A stretch of DNA of 64,000 nucleotides from Ricinus communis (lineage: Eukaryota > Streptophyta > Magnoliopsida > Malpighiales > Euphorbiaceae). The translations under genes and the position numbers were made by a program. A model generated the notes under the pieces. That model worked only from the letters and a program-made list of their open reading frames with translations, ran no database searches and was not told where the DNA came from. Every line of letters begins with the position of its first letter. Position 1 is the stretch's first letter. The DNA lies in the NCBI RefSeq assembly GCF_019578655.1, contig NC_063261.1, forward strand, positions 11,912,446 through 11,976,445, given 5' to 3'. Positions 24,131-36,900 of this stretch are shown here, one piece after another.

Positions 24131-24689
24131 TAGGTCTTTCTTGCATTGGATTATTAGCCGAGCAGACCTTTTCTTTATTTTTATCATTCATTTTTAGCGT
24201 AGTTAAATGAATCCATCATGGCTCAAGGGGAATTTCTTGAATGATGAAGAAGCTCTCCTATTTGGTTTTCTGTGTTCGGAATTAGAACCATGTTGGCTGT
24301 TTATATCTTTTATTTTTTTTATTTTTTCTTATTTTTTATTCCAAGTCCATTTCTGTCTCAACTAGCTTAGTGAAAGTATGGGTTGAGGCTTGGTTCAGAT
24401 TAGGTATGTCTTTGAGGGATTTAGCCCAAGATATTTTGTCTTTTGTTCTTTATCATTCTTTATTCTCACTATCTCATAAGGAGTTAAGTAGGCTATGAAG
24501 ACCTCAGTTAGATTTGAATCAAATTGGATGACATGACCTGGAATCAGAGTATGCAAATAAGATGATCACAAAAATGCTTAAATAACATCAAGTAAAATAT
24601 TTGTAAAAATGATAAAGATTAATTATCGATTGCATTAAAAAAATTGTTCATCAAAGTCAAGAAATAGAGTAAAAGTAAGAATATCCTTA

Positions 24690-25900
24690 AACGGGATTAG
24701 CGATTTTCCCCTCGTCAATAAGCTTTTGAACCCCATTCCTCATGGCATTGTAAAAGTCTGTGTTATGAATGGAAAGCTGATGATACCTGCAGTATGCACT
24801 CAGATCACTACTATCTGAGTCCCCCCTTACCTTATGAAAGTTCACTTCAAAAATTTGAGCTCTTGCAACTTTGCCATGATTTGAGATAAGGCACCCTAAA
24901 TTTGGAGTATTTTCGCAGTTGGCTGCTTACACCGAAGGTCATATCTAAGGCATTCACCTCTTTTGGGCCTAAGCTATTTGCATTCTCCTTCTATGAGAGT
25001 TCCTTTCTAGCTCAGCCTCTTCAATATTAGAAGTGCAATCCCTTAAAATCCTCAAAATCCTTGATAGGATAGAAGCTAGTTTATCATAGAGGTGAGGTGG
25101 TAGCTAGTTTATTGGCGAAACGCACTTAGTCTCTCTTAGTTGGCCTTGTGGTTATCTTGCCACCTTAGTGTAAAATCGCAAGTGTAGTCAAAAGTAGTTT
25201 CACTAGAGAGTTGTTGGGTAGTTTCCAAGTCTAGGTGCTCACTTCGACCTCAATGTTGTACCTATACTAACCAACGAACCTAGTCTTCCTTAACTTTCTT
25301 ATCCGATTACTAGTACTAGCGGGTTCTAGCTCCAGTCAAGTAAAAACTGAAGTACCAGACTATTTGCTGCCTAGTTAGGTTGGAGAGAGTAGACATGTCA
25401 ACTCAATATGAGTTCAAGAAGGCCTAAGGATCGCTCGATCCATCAAACTTTTACAAGTAAGGGAGGTTCACCCTTCTCTTGGAGGTGTTGAGCATGGACT
25501 CATTAATGTGTTCGATGGCTTCCCATCCTTTCAGTTTGAGTATCTTCTGCATCTTTTCTATCTATTTCCTCATCTCTTCAAGTTTAGGATTCTCTATTGA
25601 ACGTGCATGAGATGATCCGATGGGCTTTAGTGAAGAATCTGGAAACACTAGCACCTCATCGTCACCATTGATGAATTTATAAGGATTATTGTTGGTTCCT
25701 TTCTCTTTATCCACAACAAGAGTAGTGAAATCCAAAGTGATGTGCAGTTGTCCATCATTACTAGCATTGTGGGCGTTGGTTGGAGCAGCACTACCGACGG
25801 TTGCATTTCTTATAGTTAAGACTAGCTTCAGAAGTCTACTTGTTGCTTAACCATTTCCATTAGGTCTTTCATCTATTCTTTCACAGCATTTATATCTGCC
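24690..25900 (-). pseudogene. Gag remnant of a third Tat-like element
   Basis: On the minus strand, readable blocks are KLEEMRK and IEKMQKILKLKGWEAIEHIN, FDGSSDP with AFLNSY (the Tat gag xYDGTSDPxxHLxxY pattern), and at the C-terminal side a CRYHQLSIHNTDFYNAMRNG segment (the Tat CxFHxxxGHxTxxCxxL-like region). There are many stops and frameshifts. Pol is not visible further left, where LINE-derived sequence begins. Its 5' side leads to a primer site and LTR at 26967-28066. Confidence 0.75.
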
Positions 25901-26966
25901 TATAGTGTTTCAAGTCGATTAAGCTAGTTTTAGCCATTTTTATTTGACCTCATATGATCCTTCCTTCTTTTGTAACCTAAACAATGGTGACTTGATTGCA
26001 ACCACAAGGAGTTAGAAATTTGTGCATAAGATGTAAATGCAAATGCATGTATGGACGATATACAAAAGGAAAGAGAAACATCAAACAAGAAAGAAGTTAG
26101 TCAAGATAGAGAAATATAAAGCATCAACTATAAATTAACAAGAAATCAAGAAATCATCAACTATTTACATGTAAGGCTCCTTCAAAACTTTGAAGTTCAT
26201 GGCATAGTCTCATCTTTCCTAGGATTTTTGGTTTCAGCATAACTATCAACTAGGAATAGCAATACATGATCCTTATACTTATAATAGAAGACATGACTTT
26301 ATGCCGAAATAGATTCTTCTGTGGATTTCCATTAGGGAATTTGATATAAATGGATCAATTCCCAAATGATTATTGAAAGGAAGAATTTGCAATTTAAGTG
26401 GTTTCATGTCGAAATATTAGAAGGAACTAGAGATATGACAAGAAAGACAAATAATTATAGTCATATCTTTCTTCTCGAAGGTGTCAATCTTGGGTCATTC
26501 CAAAAACCATAAATTCTCGAATGAGTAAGAATGATGTGAAAATAATTACAAGCCTTTCTTGAAATATTTCACCTAAGCAAGCATATTTAAAGTGTCGTAA
26601 ATCTTAGTGGAAAGTACTAAGTGGAAAGTACTAAGGCCATTACATGAGCTTTGGCTTAGTAAAATGACTAAGTTTCTCTTAACTAGGAATACCTTTTTTA
26701 TACTAGGAGGAATGTATCCCTTTTTATAAATAGCTAGGAAGTGCGCCAATGCTACTTGATACGATAAGTCCATAATCTCCTAATACAATGGTAATCATCA
26801 CCAGTACAAGTCATCTCCTATTCAACTGGAATATGAATACCCGTTGTATTGAAGCCATCGAGATAGATAGGGACGTCTTAATTTTAATGTAAATGTAATG
26901 CAAAGTTAAGATAATAATGTTAGCCAAGGCAAACACCCATTTACTCCTTGAAATCAACTTCTCATG
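25901..26966 (-). other. Leader of the third Tat-like element
   Basis: Noncoding stretch between the gag remnant and the primer site; short spurious frames only. Confidence 0.45.
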
Positions 26967-26984
26967 TCCCTAGTGGAATCACCA
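26967..26984 (-). other. Tat-type primer binding site
   Basis: The minus strand reads CATAG-TGGTGATTCCACTAGGGA followed by CATGAGAAGTTGATT. The same context, CATAG-TGGCAATTTCGTTGGCGA followed by TAAGAGAAGTTGATT, follows the 5' LTR of Tat #2 at 52475-52515. Position right after an LTR end and conservation between elements support a tRNA primer site; I cannot name the tRNA with certainty. Confidence 0.7.
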
Positions 26985-26987
26985 CTA

Positions 26988-28066
26988 TGATATTTTTTTA
27001 AGGACTCTTCGTAAGCAATTTACATCACTATCAAGGAATCATTTTTTGTACTAGACCCATTTCGAGATGATTTGCTCGGTCGAGGGCCCCAAGGGATCAC
27101 GATGATCTTAAGATAATTGAAAAAGTGGAGTCGCCATCTGAAACGTCGGGACAAGGATGGGAGCAAGGATGACTTGTGGAGAGCCTAAGATTCTCCCTTT
27201 CTAAAATTAAAGATTCTAGGCACGAAGAGTTAGGTATGAATAGGGAAGGTTAATGAAGCACCCCTACCAACCTAGGTTGTGATGCCTAGCCCCCACCATA
27301 GAAAATGAGTATTTGCCTTGCCTAATAACATTATCTTAACCTAGTCCCTTCTACTTATTTTAAACATCAATCTTTTTTTCTCTTGTTAACATATGAGGTG
27401 AGAAAATAAAAGCTAACCTAAGGATGAGGTACTTTGGTACCTCAATTAATCCTAGAAGGAAGGCACATTGGTGCCTTTGCTAGTCCTAATTAAAAGAAAC
27501 TTTAGTACGTCAACTTTATTATCTTCACATATGAAAATGACCAAATTAGAGTCTAGTTTTACTACATAAGTCTAAGCATCAAACTTATTTTTATATTAAC
27601 ATTTAAAGTGAACACATAATGAAATGCGAGAGCTTACATTGGTAAGCTTAGTTTTTTTATTATAGGCATAGAAGGTGATCACATAAATGCTAGATTGATT
27701 TTAGTTCTTAACACATATGAGATGGGAGGGGAGTAAAAATTAAGAAAAGAGTTAAGGATAAACGGGGTGCTCAGAGGAATTATTTACAACCACAACTCTA
27801 AAAAGCCTCAAAACATATTAACTCAAATAAAAAAAGCTGCTATTAAAGTAAAAAATAATAAATAAAGCAAATAATTAAGAGAAAATTAAAACGGTCAAAA
27901 GCATAAATAGATAATTAAACAAAATGATTAGGATAAAATGAACAAAATTTAATAAAAATAAGGGTTGGGAGATTGACCCATGCGAATAGAAGGTGCACTC
28001 GTGCGAGCTTAGCCCTAAAATCCTTATAGAATATTAAAAAGGACAGATAGAAAGGTTATTAAGGTT
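26988..28066 (-). repeat. LTR (3' part) of the third Tat-like element
   Basis: Sequence to the right of the primer site should be the 5' LTR of the minus-strand element. No ORFs are present, and it contains AGGCAC/AAGGTACC-like short repeats around 27420-27500. The LTR start is not identified; it may lie beyond the hAT insertion at 28075-29775, between 29784 and about 30250. Confidence 0.45.
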
Positions 28067-29783
28067 GAATTCTATAGGGCTGAGCATGGATTTCGGTGAT
28101 TCCTGCCCGAACCGAATAACCGTACCGAAAAGTACCAGAACCGAAAAAATCGAAAGTTTTTATAACCAAATTGAACCGATCCGAATTTTTTTACTATTAC
28201 GGTATGGTACTGGTTCTTTAGTAAAAACTGCATCAGAATCAGACAACCGATCCGTCTTGTACTAATCCCACCAAACCGTAGAACTGAATTTTTTACATAT
28301 ATTTATAAATAATTATTTATATTATATAAATAATACATATATTAAAAAAATAATACATATACTCTATAAAAAATTATTTTATATTTATCATTTATATAAT
28401 TCAAGCAATTGTTATCGAAATACAAAAAATAATACATATTAAAAATAACTATAATATTATAATATACTTTATACTCTATAAAAAATATAAGTTATATATA
28501 TTAATATGTCACATAGTATATTGATACTAGTAATCTAGTATACATACTATAATACTAGATTTAAAATTTATTTACTATCTAGAAATTTTTGACAAGTTAA
28601 TTAAAAAATTACTTAATTTAATAAAAAGTTATATAAATTAGTAAAAATTATAAAAAGATATTATTATATAAATATAATATTATTTACACTATATTTATTA
28701 ATAAATTAATTTTTAATTATATAATATTTTTATTTTAAGAATAATAATATTATTATACTAAAAGTATTAATTTATATAAATATTAAAATTAAGAAATAAA
28801 TATTTTAAAAATAATTTTTATATTATTATACTAATAAAACTTAAAAATTAAATATTTAGAAATAATTAATTTATTAACTCTTAAAATATTATAAATTAAT
28901 ATTAAAATATAAAAAATATTAAATTATATTTATAAATTTAATTTTTTTTTTGAAAATCATCAAATAAAACTTGAGAAAAAATTGTCAAAACATCTTTTAA
29001 CAATATAGAAGTTCTTTACTTCCTACAACAGCGGAGGTCCTCATTTGTTGTCAAGATTGGTTTAAAAGTTCAAATAAACCTATCCAACTAGAAGAATCAA
29101 CAGGGGATATTGAAAGCATAGAGTCAGGTAACATTTCTTTACTTCTTACCTATGTTTGTTTATTGTTGATGCTGTTAAGTCTTATTGACGTAATTTTTTA
29201 CTTTTATTGTAGAAATTCTTCAAGATCCTGAGATTGGTGAGTCCCTTATGCCAAGATTAAATGTGGAGTGCTAATTTTAAGGGGAGGTAATAACATTCCT
29301 TTGCTAATTTTGGACATATATTTTAGTGCTACATAAAGTTTGTAAATTTATTTATTTTAATGATTACTATCTGTAAAATATTTTTATGCTAGCAGTAATA
29401 TATATTTTAATGGTTTGTATTTGAATATTGAATGAATTATTGTATTTGCAAGTGATTGAATTGCGAAACAGATTGTTCAAGAATGTGATTACAATTTTAA
29501 TTCAGATTTTCATGCTACTTATTTTAGGTTGGTAATCATATTTTCTCTAAATGTATTTGATTAAAGATGAGACTAAAATTGTGTTTTTTAAATTTTTTAG
29601 AACCGAAAATAGCACCGAACCGAACTGTATTGAACCGTAAAATTGGTACAATACGGTATTGAATCCTTTTATGTTTGATACGGTACTGATACCTTCAATT
29701 TTAAAATAACCGAGGTTTGATATGGTACTGGTGATTTATAAATAACCGAATTGGACCGATCCGTGCTCAGCCCTATAATTCTA
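28067..29783 (+). mobile_element. Non-autonomous hAT transposon with 8-bp target duplication
   Basis: The element is 28075-29775 (1701 bp). Terminal inverted repeats are TAGGGCTGAGCATGGAT on the left and, on the other strand, TAGGGCTGAGCACGGATCGG on the right. Flanking octamers are GAATTCTA (28067-28074) and TAATTCTA (29776-29783), 7 of 8 identical, the size hAT transposases make. Subterminal ACCGAA/GGTTCGGT-type repeats cluster at both ends (28100-28270 and 29600-29760). The middle is extremely AT-rich. The last transposase exons remain at 29008-29274. Confidence 0.88.
29008..29274 (+). pseudogene. hAT transposase C-terminal exons (hATC dimerisation end)
   Basis: The frame RSSLLPTTAEVLICCQDWFK matches the end of the hAT C-terminal dimerisation region (typical form SLxPxxVEALIxxQDWLR). 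The exon ends in SIESG with a donor GTAACA at 29128. After an 85-bp intron ending TTGTAG, a second exon (EILQDPEIGESLMPRLNVEC) ends in TAA at 29272-29274. The rest of the transposase is deleted, so the element depended on a partner for movement. Confidence 0.75.
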
Positions 29784-30959
29784 AAAGCTTAAAACTGCAA
29801 AACAATAGCATTTTCTTGGAAACGACCGAAAATTGATAGGTCCAAGCTGAACTCACGAGAGTTCAACTCCAAGAGAGCAAAATAAATGGGTTTTTTGCAC
29901 TCAAACCGCAAAATCAAAATTAACCAAATAAAAATGAAGAACAAAAGTTAAAACACGAAAAAATAGCACCAAATCTCAAAGAAAATTAACTTTAGCCCTC
30001 AAATGGTGGATTTTAATATGACATCGAAAAAAAATGCTTTTAAGTAAACGGAAAAGTGTGAAACCTTTGAAAATACTACCTAAGATGGTTGATGCGTACA
30101 GAGGTTATAGGTTCTCCTAGTATTTTTAGCGTAGAGGCTTAACAAAAAGAGAGAGAGTGATGGGTTGCTACATTAATAACCTATAAACAGTTTAAACATA
30201 TTTAGGGAGGGATTTCCTATAAACAGTTTAAACATATTTTAATGCAGCATTTGGAAACATCTATCGATTTACAAACTATTCTCCATGTAAATTTCAATTT
30301 CACACAAGAACCTGGCTTTCCTATTTCCCAATCTAAATCTAAGACCGATACAGGCTTCTCTTTAAATGTGAACTGATCAGCTGGTTCTCAGTGCATTATG
30401 GAAAAGAGAATAAAATATGCAATAAAAGCTCAAATTACTCGAAAAAAGCATAGTACACTAAACTATGCCAACTGAGCATATGCAAGCAACTTATTGTTCT
30501 TTTTCTTCCTTTTTTCTTTTTTTTCTTCCTTTCATTCAATTTTCTTCTCTTTTTTTTTTTTCAGAAAAGCTGAAACAAAATAGAATCCCTAAAACATAAG
30601 AAATTAACTACCCATCCATCCTATTCACAAATTTCATCTAATGGTGTAAATAACTTGTCAGGCATCAAAAGTCCAGCGTCTCTTTCCAATTGGATTCAGA
30701 AAAACCCCAACCCCCAAAAAAAGAGCCCAGAAATATTTTGCCAAGGAACGGAACTCTTTTCAATCACTCTACACCCGTTCAGGGAAATGTCCTTCACCAT
30801 ATACAGAAGAATGATACTCTTTAAAGCAAGGGCAACTGTTTGATTCATATCTGCCGCATTACCAAAACATTCGCTGCAGTCATGAACGACACAATTTAGT
30901 GCAATCCGATGGAGTTATACTGCAAAGGTTCAAGAAAAGATAACAAAATAAATGTCGGA
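29784..30959. other. Region downstream of the RNA-binding protein gene (3' UTR and spacer)
   Basis: The part next to 30959 should hold the 3' UTR of the minus-strand gene; I could not fix the poly(A) site. A 24-bp unit starting CCTATAAACAGTTTAAACAT occurs at 30180-30203 and 30216-30239. A T-rich tract lies at 30490-30560. No coding sequence is supported. Confidence 0.5.
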
Positions 30960-33900
30960 TCAAGTGGCACCAGAACTCCCATCATCAGGTTTAGGCTCTG
31001 TTCGGACATATGTGAGACTGCGGGCAGTAGAAGTCACAAGACTCCCTGAAACTGGAGCCGTGCTCTCTGCTTGAGTGCCTTGAGCATCTCGCTTCCATTG
31101 AAAACTTCTGGCACCAGGTTTCATGGGGAGACGAGGCCTAAATGCACCAGAAATACCTCTAGGAAAAGGACCTCTGCTAAACCTACCAGCAGTATATGGA
31201 GAACCACGGGTACCACCACGGGGCCATATCATGTTAGCTGTAGCTTCTTGGTTCGCAGGGCTTCTTTTCACAACCTGCAACAGAAGAACATAGCTATCAG
31301 AAGTCATGACAGCAGGATGACACCTTAAAACTGAAAATCCCTGACGCAATATTTCAACATGCACATGTTAATAACCAAAAAATTCAAAATAAATTGACCA
31401 TACAAAAACCAAGTAATACAAACTCCTCTCTCTCCCTGTTATCCATGTGAGCTTTAAACTGAATTTGTATGGTCTTGCCAGCAAACATGTCACAGGACCA
31501 CATGATGTACATGGTATAACACATCATGCAAACCAGTTAATGTATATCAAACACAACATGATATAAATATCTAGGTACTATAACAATGATAATTGGAGTT
31601 TGAGCTCACTAATTTTTAAGAGAGGAAGAGGGAGGGATTGTACTTGAACAAGTGCCTGCAGCTTTCCTAACCATTTCAGCATGAAATGACCTAAGTAGTC
31701 TTAGCAATTCCTTTCAGCATATATTCTAATAGCAATTCAGTTTTTTTCTTGAAAGCTAAGACAATATCTATATGAAAATACACCGTCCTTTGCAGACATG
31801 TATAACACGGAGATCGGCAGATGCCACAAGTAATGTTAAGACTATGAGACCAAATTTTAGCATAAAACTTGACTGCCATTCACACTCGTCCCAGCAGTCC
31901 TTGCAGGAAAAAAAGGATAAACTTCGCTAAACTACCTTGTTTTAATGTATTTTCACTTTAGGGTCTCTGGTTTACTTTTTATTACTTTGGTATCCTGTGA
32001 ATATGACCGTTAGCATATAACAGCCAAATTGCACAGCACCATTAGCCGGTGCTGACATGGCAATTGGAAGAATAGTGGCTATTGCATGCCACGTCAAAAT
32101 CTCTTATGTTGTTGTATGATTTGGCCGTTATTTGCTAACGGTTATATTCACAGGATACTAAAGTGACAACAAACCACAAGGTAGTTTAATGAAGTTTTTC
32201 CAAAAAAATCATACCAGCTACTGCAAGGTTGTCCCACAGGGAGAGAAAGAGGAGTTATTAAACTCATATTAAAACAACAGGTGGAAACAATTGAGTAACA
32301 GCTCAAAGCACCATTCTACAACCATATGCAATCAATCTACTGATTCATATTTTCGGCAACTTCAGCTATCACATAACCATTCATGCAAAAAAGCACACCC
32401 CAACTAGGACAAAAACCATTACAAGAAGCAAAACAAAGCACAATAACAATGAAAACAGCACTAGTTTCAGCAAATTAAGACGTGGAAGATACAATACCTT
32501 GAGAATCCGTGACATAAAGGAGGTACCATCAAGAGACAATGCATTGTCTGCTGCTTCTTTTCGCATAAATTCTATATAAGCTGACCTGTGTAACAATAAC
32601 TATATAAGAAAACATAAAAATATGACATGACAGCTGAAAAAGAAGAGTGAAATAGCAGCTCAGCAACTTACCCCATTGGTTGCCCTGTTGCCGCATCAGC
32701 CATTATAACCACTTTAAGAACATCGCCGAACTTATTAAAATGTCTGGAAAGACTGTCCTTGGTAGCAGCAAAATGAACCTGAGCAACTCAACAATGAAAA
32801 CATCATTAAGAAAAGAGAACAAATACCTCTCAAAAAAATAGAAGTAACTGAACATAGGAAATTACATTGCTAACAAAAATTGTCCGAGAATCAGCATCCT
32901 CTAATGGACGACCAGTGGCATATGAACCTGCAAAAGTCCATAACAAAACCCATTTTAATCTTCCAAGACGTCACACATTAGTGTGGAAGCTGGGGAAAAA
33001 CAATAATGCAGAAGTGTATAAAAGCTATCAAATTGTTTAAGCATTTAGAACTATCCATCAATGAGATGAGAAAAAATAGAAAAAAAATTAGTTCAAAATT
33101 ACAATAAATTATTGGTGTTACCCTTGGAATCTTTCTTTCTTATTATTATCATTAGTTATAATTAAATAATACCACCAAAGGCACTTGAGAAAGTCTTCAG
33201 CTCACCAGGAGCAGATTGCAGTGGCTTCTGCGATTCTTTGTGCATATCAGCAACTGGTTTTGCCTGTATAATATCACCCCCCCATGGAAGTAACATCAGC
33301 AGCCAATTTGAAAATCAAGTGAAATGTAAATGACACCAGAGAAAAATTTTACAAGATTAAAATCCAAAAAAGACTCAAGAATATCTTACATTTCCATTAC
33401 CAACCATGACAATGTTGTTATTCTCCTTCATTAACCGGGCACCAGACTTTGTAGTGTCTGCCTTATTCTCCTGAACAGAATTCCAATTACCCATTTCCGG
33501 AAATCTTCTTGATTCCTGACAATGAGGTGGTTTCCAGGTATTCAGATTCATAGGAATGTTTACTACTGCTTTTGCAGCTGAAACAGGTTGATCCCGATCT
33601 TTATTTCTAGTTGTTCGCATATCATCATTATCAGCACTCCTACCTACGCTGTACTGTACCATAAGTGAATCCTCCCTCTTACTTCCACCAGATGTGCCAG
33701 TTTCAGAAACATCCATAACTCCATGGCCCATAACATCATCGTCATCATAAACTTCATTGTCAAACATAGAGTCACCAACCAACCCAGTTTCACTCTCCAT
33801 AATGCCAATGTTCCCTGCATGTCCAGCATATCTTTGAAGATAGAATGACTCTGTCTGATCCGGATTTGGGTTGACTTCTTCATAGACTTCACTTTCAACA

Positions 33901-36900
33901 GCATCATGGCTTATATCTCTTATTTGATCAGTGGTATCCATTTCTCGACCAAGTCGGTCAAACACATTTCTTGAAGATTTAACTTTTACTACATCTTCAG
34001 CAGCTTCTTGCACAGCTTTGATTACAGTAGCCATAGGATTTGGAACCCTTGCTATCGACTGAATCCTCCTAGGACGATCAACTAACGATGATTCCGCAGT
34101 AGATATAGAGACAACAGAACGAAGCCGCTTCATTGAGGGCTCTTTTACCAAACTAGAGGGCCTCAAAGTTCCAACAGCATCTCGAACAGCAAATTGAAGA
34201 AGTCGTCGAGGAGCATTAATAGTTGCTTGAGAAACTGCCCCTCTCTGCCAAAAAAGGTTTGTTAGCATGTATGAAATGTGGAAAGAAATGAGCAAGGCAG
34301 ACATCAAATGAGGAAAGCAAGGAAATGAGATCTACACTATTTTCACAATATTCTTGGATTAAAGCTAATTAGGAGGACTATAACCCATCTCTCTCCACAA
34401 ATGAATCAGCAAGAAGCTCATCTGGCAACATAATCATAATCAACTTACAAAGAAGATTTTAGTACCTCTAATAAAAATGCTTCAATATAGTACAAGAGGA
34501 CTAAATATAACACTATCATGAGAAACAGAACTTCTGAAGTTTCCATTTACTATGCCATCAGTTTAATATATTAAAAATGAAACATAGCCACCCATAGAAA
34601 CACCCACCCTAGACATCATTGATGACAAATTGATAACTAGCTATAAAGAAATTCCAGACACTAATTTCTGACATGAAAAAGGAAAGATGGAGCCAGAAAC
34701 AACCACTCAAACAACAGAAAGTTCCCAGTTCCAATGACTGTCATGTTTAAGCTCATACGCCCAGTTAAGAGTGAATTCTAACCGTTAGGCCCATGATAGC
34801 TCTCTTATACTAGCACTGCATAAAGCTGACTGTAATGTTATAAGCCTCTGCTTTCACGCGAGTATTTCTTTAAATTAACGAAAACAGGCAACGCTTAAAT
34901 GTGCACACATCCAGCAAAAAATCAATCATAAAGAGGACAATGCATTGCTGTTGAATGCTAGCATTTAGATGACTATAATTCTCCAACCATAAAATATCGA
35001 TTAACTGTTGCGTAATACTATTTTGATAATAAGAACCTGCTGACTAGAGCCATCTATTGGCATCTTTCACATTTCCTATAGCATAAATAAGGAATAAGTA
35101 TAAAAAAATACTTTGTAGTTTTACTTTTTGACAACTTTAAATATGTGTTATTTTCCAAGACAAAAACAGGTATATGATTATAAATCGTGATAAAAATAAG
35201 TATCTCATCATTAAAAGTTTCCAATTTGCAAGGATTCAATCATCATCATTCTAATCAGCCGTTATTATCGTGATCCTCGTGTCTAATAACATGGATTTAG
35301 AGCTTAACAACTCATAATGTCATCATTTGACCGCTAAATTGATCTCATCAAATCAATAAATTCTTCCACAGCGATCTGACGATGAAACAACGAAGTTAGG
35401 AATTGTTAAGCTCTAAACCTATGTAATCAAAAGCGGGCAGCACGATAATAATGGTTGATCAGAATGATGATAGATAAATACTAGCAAATCGAGAATCTTT
35501 AAGGTGAGATACTTATTTTTTATTACGATCTTTAACCACTTACCTATTTTATCTAAGGAAAAACAAATACTTAAAATTGTCAAAGAGTGAAACCACATTA
35601 TACTTTTTTATACTTATCCCTAAAATGAATGTCACAAATCTCTAGCAATGATAAAGCCATGGGAAGAAAAAAATAGCTGCTGTCCTAAATATATTTCTGC
35701 ATTTTACACTACAAGTTGTCATTATGGGGAGACCTAATAAAACATGCAAAAGAAGAAGGTTTAAAAAGTTGAGCAAATATTCTTACAGAACTACAGTTAA
35801 ATTAGTTGATTAATCATGGGTACAATAGTAAACTGACATACAAATGCAACATATATCATTAATATAAAAAAAAAAAAATGATTTGGAAATTTGATTCAAG
35901 TTTAAAGTTTTGCTGGAGTTAAATGGATCCTAACATTTATTTGTTTCAATTTATACAAACCTTTTCGATTAGAAAGCTTCCTATCTAGGACTATGTATCG
36001 TGCTATAATAAGTAGCTAAAAGTCTCTTCACAAACAGACATTTCCAAGTTTTTTTATCAGAAATTCAATAACCAAAAATTCTGAAGTTGGTGTGCTCCCT
36101 CCCAGAAAATGTATATTCTATCTCTTTCTTCTTCTTGCTTTCAAAAGCAAGCATACTTAGTCCACAATCTTAAACGTATCAATATCACTCTCCTTTTCCA
36201 TCTCAAAACCAGCCTTGTAAGTTGCTATAATGCCTTAGAAAGTATATAATATCTGAAATAATACACAATCTTTAGCTTTTTCTGGACTCCTTTTACTTTT
36301 CTTGCTACAACATTGCAAAATCTATATTCCTAGTCTTTATCATGAAGTCCACATAGGACTTGGAAACATGTCCTCTACACTACAATAAAATTCAAACAAC
36401 CTAAATCTTATCAATATTATTTTTCCCTCAAAATTCAGTTCATCTACTTTCTAAACTACAAAGTAGAGGCTTTCTTTGTATGTCCAGACCATAATGCCTA
36501 CTGTCCAACCCAGCCCAAAATAAAACACAATTAAACAGATTATAGATGTCCGGAGCAATGATATATTAGGAGAAGCAAACACATATAGCTGGAGCAAGTT
36601 CTCTATGACCATATAGATTTTGATTTCAATAAAATATAACAGTAAAGAAGCCATATTAAAGCCATATTAATTACATACAACCAATATAATGAAAATACAT
36701 GTCAATGTACATATCATGGCCATGCAGAAACAAATAAAAATTAAAAATTAAAAGAAAAAATCCCATTTACACAAACATTTGTGCATGAATTTTTTTAGCA
36801 TCATGAATTAGCATGAAAAACTGACACATGGACTTTTCTACAGAAGTGCAGAGATAAGCCCAACTTCCACCACAAAATGTCCATTATATACATATGTTGG

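Noticed and set aside
24600..28066. Host gene cluster in this low-ORF region
   Set aside because: Readable blocks are Tat gag, a Tat primer site and LTR; no spliced host gene could be built.
33644..33907. 87-codon minus-strand ORF
   Set aside because: Out-of-frame shadow of exon 4 of the RNA-binding protein gene.
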